DNA of 64,000 bases, taken from assembly GCA_963768945.1 (NCBI GenBank), contig CAVYJW010000008.1, positions 1,061,191 to 1,125,190 of the forward strand, read 5' to 3'. The position numbers were made by a program, and so were the translations under genes. Below, piece by piece: positions 1 to 9,255 of the stretch; the stretch's first letter is position 1, and each line of letters opens with the position of its first letter. Under the pieces are notes generated by a model. The model did no database searches. It was not told where the DNA came from and saw only the letters and a list, made by a program, of their open reading frames with translations. The DNA is from RYN-230 sp963768945 (GTDB lineage: Bacteria; Actinomycetota; Actinomycetes; Streptosporangiales; Streptosporangiaceae).

Positions 1-2223
1 CGCCCCGCGCACCTCATCGGCCCCGTGCAGGTCCAGCTCAACTGCGCCCGCGTCGGTCTTGTGGAGCAGGCCAGGAACCTCAGCTTTGATCACCACGTGG
101 CCCCCCAGGCCCGCCGCGGCCTCGACTGCCGCGTCGGCGTCACCCGCCCGGCGGAACACCACCATCGGGATGCCGTAGCAGCGCAGCAGGTCGTCGGCCT
201 CGCCCGCGGACAGCCAGCCTCCGCCCGGCATCCGGGCCAGGAACGAACCGACGATCGAGCGTGCGTCCTCGACCCGGAGATCGGTGATTTCGGGCACCGT
301 GCCAGCGGGCCGGGATCGCCATGAACCGTAGCGGGTGACCCGGGCCAGCGCACGGGCGGCCGCTTCCGGGGAAGCGTACGCGGGCACGGCCGGACCCGCC
401 CCACCACCATTGAGTAGCTGGACCGACTCGGCCTGGTCCAGCACGACCGCCGCGACCGGGACCGGCAGCCGCTCGGCGGTCAGCACGGGGATCAGGTCGG
501 CGAAGCCGCTGCCGACCACCAGTGCCAGGACGGCGTGCACGCCATCCTCGCCCGCGGCGATGCGCAAGGCCGTGCCGAATGCGTCCGCGCTGACGGCCTC
601 GGTGGTGTCCACCGGGCCGCCGACGGCGGAGCCGGCGGGCAGCACATCCCGCAGGCGGCCGCGGGCCTCCCGGCCCAGCGTGGCAACGGCCAGGCCGGCT
701 TCCGCGCATGCGTCGGCGGCCAGCACGCCCGCGCCGCCGGTGCTGGACACGATGGCGACACGGCTGCCCGCCGGGACCGGCTGGGACGCGATCAGCACGG
801 CCGCGTCGAGCAGTTCGCTGAAGCTGGTGGTGGCGATGATGCCCGCCTGATCGAACAGCGCCTGCCGGGTGATGAGCGGCGCGGCCACGGCTGCCGTGTG
901 CGACGCGGCGGCCCGCTGGCCCGGGGCCGACCGCCCAGCGTGGACGGTGAGGATGGGGAACTTGGCGCTCACCCGGCGCGCGGTGCGGGCGAACCTGCGC
1001 GGGTTGCCGAAGGATTCCAGGTAGAGCACGGCAAGTTCAGTGGTGTTGTCCGCCTCCCACCACATCAGCATGTCGGTACCGGAGACATCCAGCATGTCGC
1101 CCACCGAGGCGAACGAGGAGATCCCGATGCCCAACCGGGAGAAGTGCTCCACCAGCGCCGCGCCGAGCCCTCCGGACTGGGCGACCAGACCGGCCTTGCC
1201 GGGGGAAGGGTGGTGCCCGGCGAACGTGGCGTCCAGCCCGATCCCTGGCACCGCGACACCAAGGCAGTTCGGGCCGACCAGGCGCATGCCCGCCTGCCGG
1301 CTGGCCTCGAGCAGGCTGGATCCTTGCGCTGGCGTGAGGCCCGAGGTAACGACCACAAGCGATCTGGCTCCACGCTTCCCGCACTCCTGCGCCACCTCCA
1401 GGACGCGGGCCGCCGGTACCGCCACCACCACCACGTCGGGAGCCTCGGGCAGCGCCGCGACCGACGCGACGCACGGGATGCCCTCAATGTCGCCGGCCGG
1501 CGAGCCGACCGCATGCAACGCACCCCTGAAACCGGCATCGCGGATGTTGAGCAGGATCCTCCGGCCGATCGATCCGGGGCGGCTGACCGCGCCGGCCACC
1601 GCGGCCGACCGGGGAGCCAGCAGCGGTTCCAGGCTGGCCGCATCCGCCTGCTCGTCCCGCCCGGCCACCGCGTCCAGGTAGGCGCTGGCCTCGCCGAGGG
1701 CCGCGGCCCGCGGGACCGGCATGGACAGTTCAACCATGCCGTCGGCGGACTTGCGCCGCACAGCCAGCCCCGAGTCGGCGAGCAGCCGGAGCACGGCCCT
1801 GTTCTCCGGCAGCGCTTCAGCCGTGAGAACCCTGACGCCGCGGCCCCGGGCCAGCGAGACCGTGTGCTCAAGCAGCAACGTGGCGATACCGCGCTCGTGC
1901 ATGCCGTCGGCAACCGCCAGGGCAATCTCCGCTGTCTGAAGGCCAGGGATGAGCTCATAGCTGGCCACGCCGACCAGCTCATCGCCGAGCAGGCCAAGCA
2001 GCGCCCCGTGGTCCGGGCCAGCCTCGCGGCACACCCGCCGGGCTTCCCGCTCCGCGGCCGCCGGGCTCATGCTGAAGAAACGGAAGTAGAGGTTGTCCGC
2101 TGACATCGCCTCGTGCAGCCGCTTGACGGCCCCGAAATCCCCCGGACCAGCGGGCCGGATGGTCATGGTGGTGCCGTTGACCAGCAGCGCGTAAGACCGC
2201 CCGGCCTCCGCGAGCGCGGTCAC
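1..2223 (-). CDS. GNAT-acyl-CoA synthetase (NDP-forming) fusion, Pat-like lysine acetyltransferase, 3' end cut by window
   Basis: 741 codons are visible without a stop; the C-terminus lies outside the window. The GTG start at 2223 has AGGAG eight bases upstream. A GNAT domain occupies about residues 18-165 (begins TMTIRPAGPGDF). It is followed by a CoA-binding Rossmann region (about 200-300), succinyl-CoA-ligase-like regions (VAQSGGLGAAL, ASHTAAV) and the beginning of an ATP-grasp domain (HVVIKAEVPGLLHKTDAGAV). A GNAT-first arrangement is known for the Streptomyces PatA-type enzymes that acetylate AMP-forming acyl-CoA synthetases; the ligase half of such proteins is often inactive. The gene lies 59 bp downstream of an acyl-CoA synthetase gene on the same strand, which suggests one operon and an enzyme-modifier pair. 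It could instead be an active ADP-forming acetyl-CoA synthetase. Assignment to the family is firm; the substrate is inferred. Confidence 0.88.
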   Translation of the reverse strand, partial: MTALAEAGRSYALLVNGTTMTIRPAGPGDFGAVKRLHEAMSADNLYFRFFSMSPAAAEREARRVCREAGPDHGALLGLLGDELVGVASYELIPGLQTAEIALAVADGMHERGIATLLLEHTVSLARGRGVRVLTAEALPENRAVLRLLADSGLAVRRKSADGMVELSMPVPRAAALGEASAYLDAVAGRDEQADAASLEPLLAPRSAAVAGAVSRPGSIGRRILLNIRDAGFRGALHAVGSPAGDIEGIPCVASVAALPEAPDVVVVAVPAARVLEVAQECGKRGARSLVVVTSGLTPAQGSSLLEASRQAGMRLVGPNCLGVAVPGIGLDATFAGHHPSPGKAGLVAQSGGLGAALVEHFSRLGIGISSFASVGDMLDVSGTDMLMWWEADNTTELAVLYLESFGNPRRFARTARRVSAKFPILTVHAGRSAPGQRAAASHTAAVAAPLITRQALFDQAGIIATTSFSELLDAAVLIASQPVPAGSRVAIVSSTGGAGVLAADACAEAGLAVATLGREARGRLRDVLPAGSAVGGPVDTTEAVSADAFGTALRIAAGEDGVHAVLALVVGSGFADLIPVLTAERLPVPVAAVVLDQAESVQLLNGGGAGPAVPAYASPEAAARALARVTRYGSWRSRPAGTVPEITDLRVEDARSIVGSFLARMPGGGWLSAGEADDLLRCYGIPMVVFRRAGDADAAVEAAAGLGGHVVIKAEVPGLLHKTDAGAVELDLHGADEVRGA

Positions 2224-2282
2224 TGAGGGTGCTCCTGCGGCCTCACGACCAGCAGATCGATCCGACCTGGGACGACGATCTG

Positions 2283-3905
2283 CTAGCCATGCACGCGGTG
2301 GGTGCGCCCGGCCCACTCGGCGTCGCGCAGCACGAACTTCTGGATCTTCCCCGTGGACGTCATCGGCAGCTCGGCCACGATGGCGACGTCGCGCGGTGAC
2401 TTGTAGCTGGCGATCTTGGTGCGCACGTGCGCGATCAGCTCCTCCGGGGTCGCGCTCTTGCCGGGCCGGAGCACGACGAACGCTTTCGGGCGCTCGCCCC
2501 ACTTCTCGTCGGGTACCCCGATGACCGCGACTTCGCTGACGGCCGGGTGACTCATCAGCGCCTGCTCCACCTCGATGGTGGAGATGTTCTCTCCGCCGGA
2601 GATGACGACATCCTTGGAGCGGTCGCGCAGCTCGATGTACCCGTCGGGATGCATGACGCCAAGGTCGCCGCTGTGGAACCAGCCACCGCGGAACGCCTCC
2701 TCGGTAGCCCCGGGGTCGAGGTAGTAGCCGGACATGACGTTGTTGCCGCGCATCACGATCTCGCCCATCGTGGTGGCGTCGGCCGGGACGTCGGCCATGT
2801 TGGCGTCAACGATGCGCACGCCCTCGGCCTGGATCATGCTGACGCCCTGCCGGGCCTGCACCACGGCCCGCTCCTCGGCAGGCAGGTCAGCCCACTGCGG
2901 CTGGTACTGGCAGAAGGTGATCGGGCCGTAGGTCTCGGTCAGCCCGTAGACGTGCACGATCCGGAAGCCCATGCGTTCCATGTGCGCGATGGTCGTGGGA
3001 CTGGGCGGGGCGCCGGCCGTGGTGATCAGGACCGGCCGGGTCAGCGGCCCGGCCTCGGCCGCGTTCAGGATCGTGCTCACGACAGTGGGTGCCGCGTTGA
3101 GGTGGGTGACGTCGTGCTCACGCAGCTGCTCCCAGATCGCGTCGCCCCGTACCTCGCGCAGGCACACGTGCGTGCCGCCGATGCCCGTCAGCGCCCACGG
3201 GGTGCACCAGCCGTTGCAGTGGAACATCGGCAACGTCCACAGGTACACGCTGTTCTCGTCGTGCCGGGAGTGGATGATCTCGCCGAAGCAGTTCAGGTAA
3301 GCACCCCGGTGGGTGTAGACGGCGCCCCTCGGGCGCCCCGTGGTGCCGGAGGTGTAGTTGATCGCGATCGGGGCAAGCTCGTCCGCGACCGACCAGGGCA
3401 GCGGCTCCTGGCCGCCCCGGGCAAGAAAGTCGGGGTAGCTCACCAGCCGCGGATCGAGGCTCAGATCCGCACCTGCAGGCGCTACCTCGCTATCCTCGGC
3501 GACCACCAGCTCAGCCACCGCCTTCACGCCGTCCGCGGCGGCCACGGCCGCCGGGAGCAGCGCCGCGTCCACCACCAGGATCTTCGCGCCCGAGTGCGCC
3601 AGGATGTAGGCGATCTCCTCGGACGTGAGCCGGGTATTCACCGCGACAAGCACGCCGCCCGCCAGCGGGACCGCGAAATGGGCGATGAGCATCTCGGGCA
3701 GGTTCGGCATCAGGTAGGCGACCCGGTCACCCGGCTCGACACCGCTCGCCTGCAGCGCCCGGGCCACCCGCTGTGCCCCGTCTGCCAGCTCGGAGTAGGT
3801 AAGCCGCCGCCCGCCGTAGATAACGCCGACCTTGTCAGGCCATACCCGCGCCGACCGCTCCAGGAATGACAGCGGCGACAACGCCGTATACGAAACCGAA
3901 CTCAC
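2283..3905 (-). CDS. AMP-dependent acyl-CoA synthetase
   Basis: This 540-residue ANL-superfamily ligase activates a carboxylic acid to an acyl-AMP and then an acyl-CoA. Visible motifs are the P-loop NYTSGTTGRPRGAVYTHRG (about residue 184), the GLTETYGP motif, the hinge region YIELRDRSKDVVISGGENIS and the C-terminal catalytic lysine in LPMTSTGKIQKF (about K520). The reading frame is open from a TTG at 3917, but GTG at 3905 is preferred because GGAGG lies five bases before it. Length and motifs fit medium/long-chain fatty acid or aromatic acid CoA ligases; the substrate cannot be read from sequence. The lysine lies in a PX4GK pattern, the recognition motif described for Pat-type acetyltransferases, and the next gene downstream encodes such an enzyme, so post-translational control is likely. 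Confidence 0.92.
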   Translation of the reverse strand: MSSVSYTALSPLSFLERSARVWPDKVGVIYGGRRLTYSELADGAQRVARALQASGVEPGDRVAYLMPNLPEMLIAHFAVPLAGGVLVAVNTRLTSEEIAYILAHSGAKILVVDAALLPAAVAAADGVKAVAELVVAEDSEVAPAGADLSLDPRLVSYPDFLARGGQEPLPWSVADELAPIAINYTSGTTGRPRGAVYTHRGAYLNCFGEIIHSRHDENSVYLWTLPMFHCNGWCTPWALTGIGGTHVCLREVRGDAIWEQLREHDVTHLNAAPTVVSTILNAAEAGPLTRPVLITTAGAPPSPTTIAHMERMGFRIVHVYGLTETYGPITFCQYQPQWADLPAEERAVVQARQGVSMIQAEGVRIVDANMADVPADATTMGEIVMRGNNVMSGYYLDPGATEEAFRGGWFHSGDLGVMHPDGYIELRDRSKDVVISGGENISTIEVEQALMSHPAVSEVAVIGVPDEKWGERPKAFVVLRPGKSATPEELIAHVRTKIASYKSPRDVAIVAELPMTSTGKIQKFVLRDAEWAGRTHRVHG

Positions 3906-4084
3906 GTCAACCTCCAAAGGCTGCGCCGCCGATGACCACGGCCCTAGCTGATTACCATCCCGATGCTGCCGACAGAGGCGAAAGTCCTCTCTACTTCTTC
4001 CTCCACGCGGCCAGGCAGCCAGCCCGTGCCCGGGGCGGGCCGTGTGCCGTTGGCGAAGTGCCCGCGGGGATCTAGGGTCACGGC

Positions 4085-4525
4085 ATGGACCTCCAGCACT
4101 TCCTGGCCGACATCAGCCTGAAAACCATGAGCCAGGTGCACCGGGCCATCGTTCACCTCAGCGGCGGCCAGGTACTGGGCTCGGCCTTCGGGATGCCCGT
4201 CGTCGAATTGCACACCACAGGCCGCACGTCGGGCTTGCCGCGCTCGACCATGCTCACCGCGCCGGTCACCGACGGTGACCGGGTCGTGCTGGTGGCCTCC
4301 AAGGGCGGAGATGACCGTGACCCGGACTGGTACCGCAACCTGCTGGCTCATCCCGAGATCGAGCTGACCATGGCCGGCCAGCGGCGGCCGATGCGGGCCC
4401 GCCGCGCATCACCGGCGGAGAAGGCGGAGCTATGGCCCCGGGTGGTGGCGGCCTACTCCGGCTACGCCGGTTACCAGCGCCGCACCGAGCGCGACATCCC
4501 GCTGGTCATCTGCGAACCACGCTGA
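4085..4525 (+). CDS. deazaflavin (F420)-dependent nitroreductase family protein
   Basis: This 146-residue protein is of the Ddn/FDR split-barrel family, which uses reduced F420 to reduce quinones, nitro compounds and other electrophiles. Diagnostic segments are VVELHTTGRTSGLPRSTML, the loop VLVASKGGDDRDPDWYRNLLAHP and ELTMAGQRRPMRAR. Length is normal for the family. It is transcribed away from the acyl-CoA synthetase and is followed, after a spacer with an operator-like palindrome, by a DoxX gene. A role in quinone or electrophile stress is inferred from the family and from that neighbour. Confidence 0.9.
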   Translation: MDLQHFLADISLKTMSQVHRAIVHLSGGQVLGSAFGMPVVELHTTGRTSGLPRSTMLTAPVTDGDRVVLVASKGGDDRDPDWYRNLLAHPEIELTMAGQRRPMRARRASPAEKAELWPRVVAAYSGYAGYQRRTERDIPLVICEPR

Positions 4526-4547
4526 GCGCACGTAATTGGCGACCAGC

Positions 4548-4565
4548 TGTGATTTGGCCATCACA
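4548..4565. repeat. inverted repeat TGTGAT-N6-ATCACA
   Basis: Six-base arms with a six-base spacer lie in the gap between the Ddn-type gene and the DoxX gene. It superficially resembles a CRP site, but the spacing between the TGTGA and TCACA cores is eight rather than six. It may be a weak operator or a transcript-end hairpin. Confidence 0.3.
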
Positions 4566-4625
4566 TAGAGCACCGTATGGCGTGTTCGCTGCTGATGCTG
4601 ACCCTCTCTCCTGGCCGCAATGATG

Positions 4626-4641
4626 CTACTTACAAGTAGTA
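4626..4641 (-). promoter_or_regulatory. YodB-like (HxlR/MarR-type) operator upstream of doxX
   Basis: Read on the minus strand the site is TACTACTTGTAAGTAG, an imperfect palindrome 18 bp upstream of the DoxX start and just before its AAGGAG. From memory the Bacillus subtilis YodB box is TACTATTTGTAAGTA, which differs at one position. YodB is an HxlR-family quinone/diamide sensor that controls nitroreductase and DoxX (CatD) genes. The gene content here (Ddn-type nitroreductase plus DoxX) matches that theme. The binding protein is not identified; one HxlR regulator is encoded elsewhere in the window (31473-32036). Confidence 0.55.
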
Positions 4642-4659
4642 ACTGAAGGAGTGTGCTCT

Positions 4660-5025
4660 ATGACCGTGGCCTACTGGATCGTCGCCGCACTGCTGGCGTT
4701 GCTCTACCTGTACTCGGGTGGGCTCAAGATGCTGCGGTCCCCAGATCAGCTGCGGCCGATGATGGGCTGGATCGACACCGTACCGCTGAGGCTCGTACGA
4801 ACCATCGGGGTGCTGGAGGTGCTTGGAGCGCTCGCACTGATCCTGCCCCCGCTGACCGGCATCGCACCGGCCCTTGCCCTTGCGGCAGCTGTCGGGCTCG
4901 TACTGATCCAGGTCGGCGCAATATCTCTTCACCTGCGCCGGGGCGAGGCAAAGCTGATCGGGCTGAACGTCGTGCTGCTCGTCCTCGCTGGCGTCGAGAT
5001 CTGGCTTGCGACCGTCTGGCTGTAG
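4660..5025 (+). CDS. DoxX-family membrane protein
   Basis: 121 residues with four predicted membrane helices (starting YWIVAALLALLYLYSGGLKM, then GVLEVLGALALILPP, ALALAAAVGLVLIQVGAI and LIGLNVVLLVLAGVEIWLA). It belongs to the DoxX/DoxX-like family, small inner-membrane proteins linked to quinone chemistry and redox stress. ATG at 4660 is chosen because AAGGAG lies eight bases before it; a GTG at 4651 in the same frame overlaps the ribosome site and is less likely. An operator-like palindrome lies directly upstream. Confidence 0.85.
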   Translation: MTVAYWIVAALLALLYLYSGGLKMLRSPDQLRPMMGWIDTVPLRLVRTIGVLEVLGALALILPPLTGIAPALALAAAVGLVLIQVGAISLHLRRGEAKLIGLNVVLLVLAGVEIWLATVWL

Positions 5026-5131
5026 AACGCCGCCCGCCCCGCGCTGGCTCCCGGCACCCCCCCCGCCGGGGCCGGCAACTTTTGCCCTTGTGTTCTTCCC
5101 CGGGCGGCGCGGGCGAGTAGTGTCGGGCGGC

Positions 5132-6493
5132 GTGGAAGACTCCCTTTCCGGCCCGATCTCCCCCGAGATCACCGATACCGCACTGTCTTGCAGGGCGCTG
5201 AGCCGCGCCCGCAACCTGGCCGAGTGGGTGGGCCCGGGCAAAACGCTGACCGCCAGCGGCGTGCTGCGCCCGGCTGAGGCCGCGCAGGCCTGCCGGGACC
5301 TTGGCATCGAGCTGCCGGGGCCGCGGCTGCGCAGCGCGCTTGACGTAGACGACCTGATGCGGGACTGGGTCACCGCGGCTGTCGCCGGCTTCCTCGAGAT
5401 CGACGGCCGGCGTGTTCGGGCAGCTCAGGACCTGCCAGAGGCGGGTTCTTCCGCACATGCCGATCCAGATGCCATCCTGCACTCCTGGGTTCAGGCCGCG
5501 ACCGTCCTTCTGGATCTGGGCGAACAGCCGTGCGCCGGGTGCCTGACTGTGCTGCACGAGCTGTACTCCGCGGACGGACCACTCACGCTGGACCAGCTTG
5601 TGAGCGCGGTACGGGCGGTGCTGGAGCCGGAGGAGCTGGAGGGCCCGCCATGCCCGGACTGCGGCGAGGTCCACGGCCCTGGTGACCTGCTCAGCGTCGG
5701 TGAATTCCTTAGCGATGAGAACGAGGAAGAGGAGGACGCTGCAAGCCATGTAGCGGATACGGTGACGGGTTTGCTGCGGTTCGCGGCGGCGTCGGTCGCG
5801 GACGAGGCGGTGCGGTTGACCCCCCTGGGCACCGTGCTCGCGGCGTGGGTTTTCCAGGGACGCGCGCCATCACCCGACGCCGACGCGGCCACCGTGATGT
5901 CCGCCATCAGCGAGCTGCCGCCGCCGGTGGCCTGGACCGTGGCCCAGCCGTGGCTGGATGCGCGGTCTGCAGCGAACGCGGCGCGGGAACTGCTCGCCTT
6001 CGCCGAGTCCGCAGACGGCGGCCAGCGGGTCGCCTCCCTGACGTTCGCCGGGGATCTTGGGAGTGACGCCACGGACGCCTGGCGGGAGTGGGCGAAACGG
6101 CCCGGTATCGGCGCGTACGCGCGCCAGTGGCTGAGGTCGCAGGGCGAGGAAGTGCCCGAGGACCCGGCGGACGAGGCATGGCTGGCCATCGACGGACTCA
6201 GCGTCATGCTGGACACGCTGGCGGACACGGTGCCGCCGTTCCTGATCCAGGCCATGCTGGCGGAGCAATTTGGCGGGCAAGTCACCGAGGCGGCGCAGCA
6301 GATGCTGAGCTCGGGCCATCCGAGGGCCCAGGACATTGCCGCCCTGCTGACCGGCCGTCCGGCCCTGGCGGCCACCCGCGGCTCGGCGTCCGCGAGGCAG
6401 AGCCAGCCCGGGCGTTCCGGCCGTTCTCGCGTTACCGGCCGGTCATCGGGCGGGCGCAGGCGCCCTGGGTCCGGCACGCTCGTGCACAGCTAA
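5132..6493 (+). CDS. uncharacterised protein, probably the N-terminal part of a pRiA4b ORF-3-type protein
   Basis: About 453 residues from GTG 5132 (GTG 5120 is an alternative in the same frame; there is no convincing ribosome site for either). The composition is acidic, with a CxxC pair in PPCPDCGEVHGPGDLL that may bind zinc, an acidic stretch SDENEEEED and an alanine-rich helical C-terminal half. I do not recognise a named domain. The protein ends in a basic, serine/glycine-rich tail, and just past the stop the sequence continues as a broken pRiA4b ORF-3 (TnpR-like) domain in shifting frames. The stop at 6493 may therefore reflect a frameshift that removed a C-terminal domain from a once longer protein. 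Confidence 0.6.
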   Translation: MEDSLSGPISPEITDTALSCRALSRARNLAEWVGPGKTLTASGVLRPAEAAQACRDLGIELPGPRLRSALDVDDLMRDWVTAAVAGFLEIDGRRVRAAQDLPEAGSSAHADPDAILHSWVQAATVLLDLGEQPCAGCLTVLHELYSADGPLTLDQLVSAVRAVLEPEELEGPPCPDCGEVHGPGDLLSVGEFLSDENEEEEDAASHVADTVTGLLRFAAASVADEAVRLTPLGTVLAAWVFQGRAPSPDADAATVMSAISELPPPVAWTVAQPWLDARSAANAARELLAFAESADGGQRVASLTFAGDLGSDATDAWREWAKRPGIGAYARQWLRSQGEEVPEDPADEAWLAIDGLSVMLDTLADTVPPFLIQAMLAEQFGGQVTEAAQQMLSSGHPRAQDIAALLTGRPALAATRGSASARQSQPGRSGRSRVTGRSSGGRRRPGSGTLVHS

Positions 6494-6980
6494 GATCACG
6501 CTAGCGGGGTATCGAGACCGCCAGTGTGGCGGCGCGTCTGGTACGCGACGTCACACTCGAAGACCTGCACGAGGTTATCCAGCAGGCAATGGGCTGGGAC
6601 AACGGTCACATGCACGTGTTCAGCACGGGCGGGCAGGAGTATGGCTCGCGGACCCGGAGCTTGGGCATGCCAGCGAAGGAAGGTCATCCTGTCGCACGTT
6701 CTTGCCAGTCCGGGAGACGGCTTCGCTACACCTATGACTTGGTGACGACTGGGAGCACGACATCGTCCTGGAGGAAACCCAGACCGCGGTGCCGAACGAG
6801 ACCTATCCCTCCTGTGTAGCAGGCAAGGGCGCATGCCCGCCCGAGGACTGCGGCGGGGCGTGGGGCTACGCCGAGCTCAAGGAGATCCTGGCCGACCCCT
6901 GCATGAGGACCACAGGACATGGTGGAGTGGCTCGGCCTCGACACCGGTAAGGACTCGACGAAGAAACCGTAACCAGGTGA
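6494..6980 (+). pseudogene. plasmid pRiA4b ORF-3 family domain, multiply frameshifted
   Basis: Three frames must be joined to recover the family pattern. The pieces are KITLAGYR, then RPPVWRRV, then LVRDVTLEDLHEVIQQAMGW followed by DNGHMHVFSTGG. The next pieces are GDRLRYTYD, then GDDWEHDIVLEETQTAVP, then CPPEDCGGAWGYAELKEILADP and finally MVEWLGLDTGKD. At least four single-base shifts separate them, so no intact product is possible. This domain is common in actinobacterial genomes, often as the C-terminal part of longer proteins, and its function is unknown. It was probably fused to the gene immediately upstream. Confidence 0.75.
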
Positions 6981-7283
6981 ATGCGCGGCTCCCGCTCGCG
7001 AACAGCGGTGAATCTCCACCAGGTAAGCCGATGTGTGCGCGCTCCGCCTCGCTGGCTGGATGAAGCCACGGCGCATCGTGAGCGAGAATCGGCCCGGTCC
7101 AGCGGGACGCGGGTGGCCCAGTGAGCGAGCCTCCTGACGCTGGGCGCCTGTGCGCCGTGTGGGTATACAGGCAGCGGGGCGGAGCGCCCTGGCTGAACCG
7201 GGGGAAGGTGGCTCGCATGCAGGCAGCTAGCGGGAAAGGGCTCTGCGGGCGCAGGGCCCGGTTGGCAGGGCGCGTGTGGCGCG
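6981..7283. other. gene-free stretch
   Basis: No coding pattern, repeat or clear promoter was recognised between the two pseudogenes. Open frames here are short and have unlikely composition. Confidence 0.4.
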
Positions 7284-9120
7284 ATGGAGAGTGAGCAACT
7301 GTTCTCGGCGATCGAGGCCAGTCGTGCGCGGACGCGGCGGGGGATTTGCGGTTGCTGCAGTGTTACGAGCCGGTACTGCGGTTTACCGGGGTGGCTTTCC
7401 TGCCGATGGCGGTCGAGGACTACCTGGAGAAGTGCAGTTTGTGGCGGTAGGCAGGCGTCCGGCGGCCGTGGGGCAGGCGCCGCCGCGGGGAACGGGTGTG
7501 CGCGCCGGGCGAACTCACTCCGGCTCGTCTGGCCCAGGCCAGCGAGCCGCTGAGAGGCAATCTGTCGCTTCGTTTCGTGCAGCGCTCGCTGGGGTGGCGG
7601 GAGTTCCGTGCCTGGCGCCGCGCTGCGGACCGCCCGCGGCTGGCCGCAGGGAGTAGCCGGCTCGCGCCGTCGGCCTGCTGGGCGGCTCATCGACGCGATG
7701 ATGCGGTTGTCGCTGCTGCTGCGCGGCCGCGTTCACGGCGGCACCGCGGCAGCTGCCTGAGCAGACTGCCGATCACAGCCGACCCGGACAGCTGCCCGTA
7801 CTATGGCCGGGTCTCCCGCGACCGGGGTTTCGTTGCGTTGCAGTACTGGTTCTTGTACGCGATGAACGACTGGCGGTCAACCTTTGGCGGTGTCAACGAC
7901 CACGAGGCCGACTGGGAGCAGGTCACTGTGTTCCTGCCCGACCCGCCGGATGAATCTGCCTGGCAGGCCTGGGTGGCGTTCTCCTCCCATGACGAGGCCG
8001 GTGATGATCTGCGCCGCGGGCTGGACGACCCCGACCTGCAGTGGCGCGACACTCACCCGGTCGTCTTCGCTGGCGCCGGATCGCACTCCGGCGCCTACCT
8101 GCCGGGCGATTACCTAGTCACCGTCGAGCCGCCCGCGCTCCGTCGTCAGCTCGCTCCACTACGCCAGCTGGGCCGGCTGCTGCTCCATGGACACGCACGG
8201 ACACCGGCACCGCGTTCGGCATCCCGTTCATCGACTACCGTCGGGGCGACGGTCCCGGCGTGGGGCCCGGCGAAGCGAAGACATGGCGCCCGGTCCTCGT
8301 GCACGACCAGACCCCCTGGCTGCATGACTACCGGGGTCTGTGGGGGCTGGATACCGGTGACCGTTCGGCGGGGAGCGCGCCCCGGCCGGCCGCGTTATGA
8401 GCGGGGCGGTTCGGTTCGGCAGTGCTGGTCGGACCCGGTGGGATGGGGCCTGGAGAAGGAGGCACCCTCCCCCGCGGCGGAGCGGCGGGCCGTGGCAGGC
8501 CGCCTCGCCGAGATAAGCGCGGAGCTCGCCGCGGCTACGGAGGACGTCGATGCGCGGCGATGAACTGCGCCGCGCCCGCGCCGGCATCGGGCGCTGAGCA
8601 GCTGCGGGAGCCCGGCGGATCCACCGCGCTGGCCGCATTGGAGAACTCCGTCGCGCAGGCACGGGCACGCCGCCAGGCACTCGCGGAAGAACGGGACGCC
8701 CTGGTGCATGCCTCCGCCCACGGCTTTCCCCGGGAGGAGCCGCACGCACATCTGCGGCACCGGGCGCTGCCGAACGTCAACGAGGCCCGCAGCCGCAGCC
8801 GCGCTCTGCGGGTGTGGTCCAGTGTCTCGGCATCATTCCTCCTGGCCGGGCTCGCAGTGGCTATCCTCGGCCATCTCGGCGCCCTGGTGCCCGCCTTGGG
8901 CGCAGTGACGCTCGTCATGCTGAGCGCGGAAGCGTTCGCCCGACGTTATCTAGCGCAATTCCTCGCCGGCCTGATCGCTGTGGCTGCCGTGGCCGCTGCG
9001 GTCTGGCTGGCCGTCTGGGCCGCCGCAGGCCACTGGCGCTCGGCCACGGCAGCCCTGCTCATCCTGGCCGCCGTCGCCCTGTTGCTGGCCAACATCCGCG
9101 ACTTCTTCATCAAACGCTGA
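7284..9120 (+). pseudogene. large Vps62-like/uncharacterised actinobacterial membrane protein, frameshifted
   Basis: Pieces in three frames join into one protein of roughly 600 residues. They are MESEQLFSAIEASRARTRR, then GDLRLLQCYEPVLRFTG with FLPMAVEDYLEKCSLWR, then GELTPARLAQASEPLRGNLS with LRFVQRSLGWREFRAW. Next come RDRGFVALQYWFLYAMNDWR with FGGVNDHEADWEQVTVFL, then GIPFIDYRRGDGPGVGPG, then WSDPVGWGLEKEAPS. A C-terminal part (about 8560-9120) carries four membrane helices and ends NIRDFFIKR. The NDHEADWEQVTVF block resembles the Vps62-type domain. Shifts occur near 7340, 7450, 7690, 8150-8390 and 8560, so the gene is dead unless the assembly is poor. Function unknown. Confidence 0.65.
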
Positions 9121-9255
9121 AACCCGCTGGTGCGGGCCCGTCCAGGAGCAGGGTTCAGGTGATGAGCGTGCGATTCACGGAGCCGGAGGCGTCACTGTTC
9201 ATCCGGCGCAGGCGGGGTCCTGGGGGCCGACGGAACTGTACGCGGCCCTCGACCG

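Noticed and set aside
535..2103. 522-codon open frame on the plus strand
   Set aside because: Antisense shadow of the GNAT/acyl-CoA synthetase gene; composition is rich in Arg/Gly/His with no family pattern.
2427..3869. 480-codon plus-strand frame
   Set aside because: Antisense shadow of the AMP-dependent acyl-CoA synthetase, whose motifs are all on the minus strand.
4548..4565. CRP-like site TGTGA...TCACA
   Set aside because: Core spacing is eight bases instead of six, so it was kept only as an inverted repeat.
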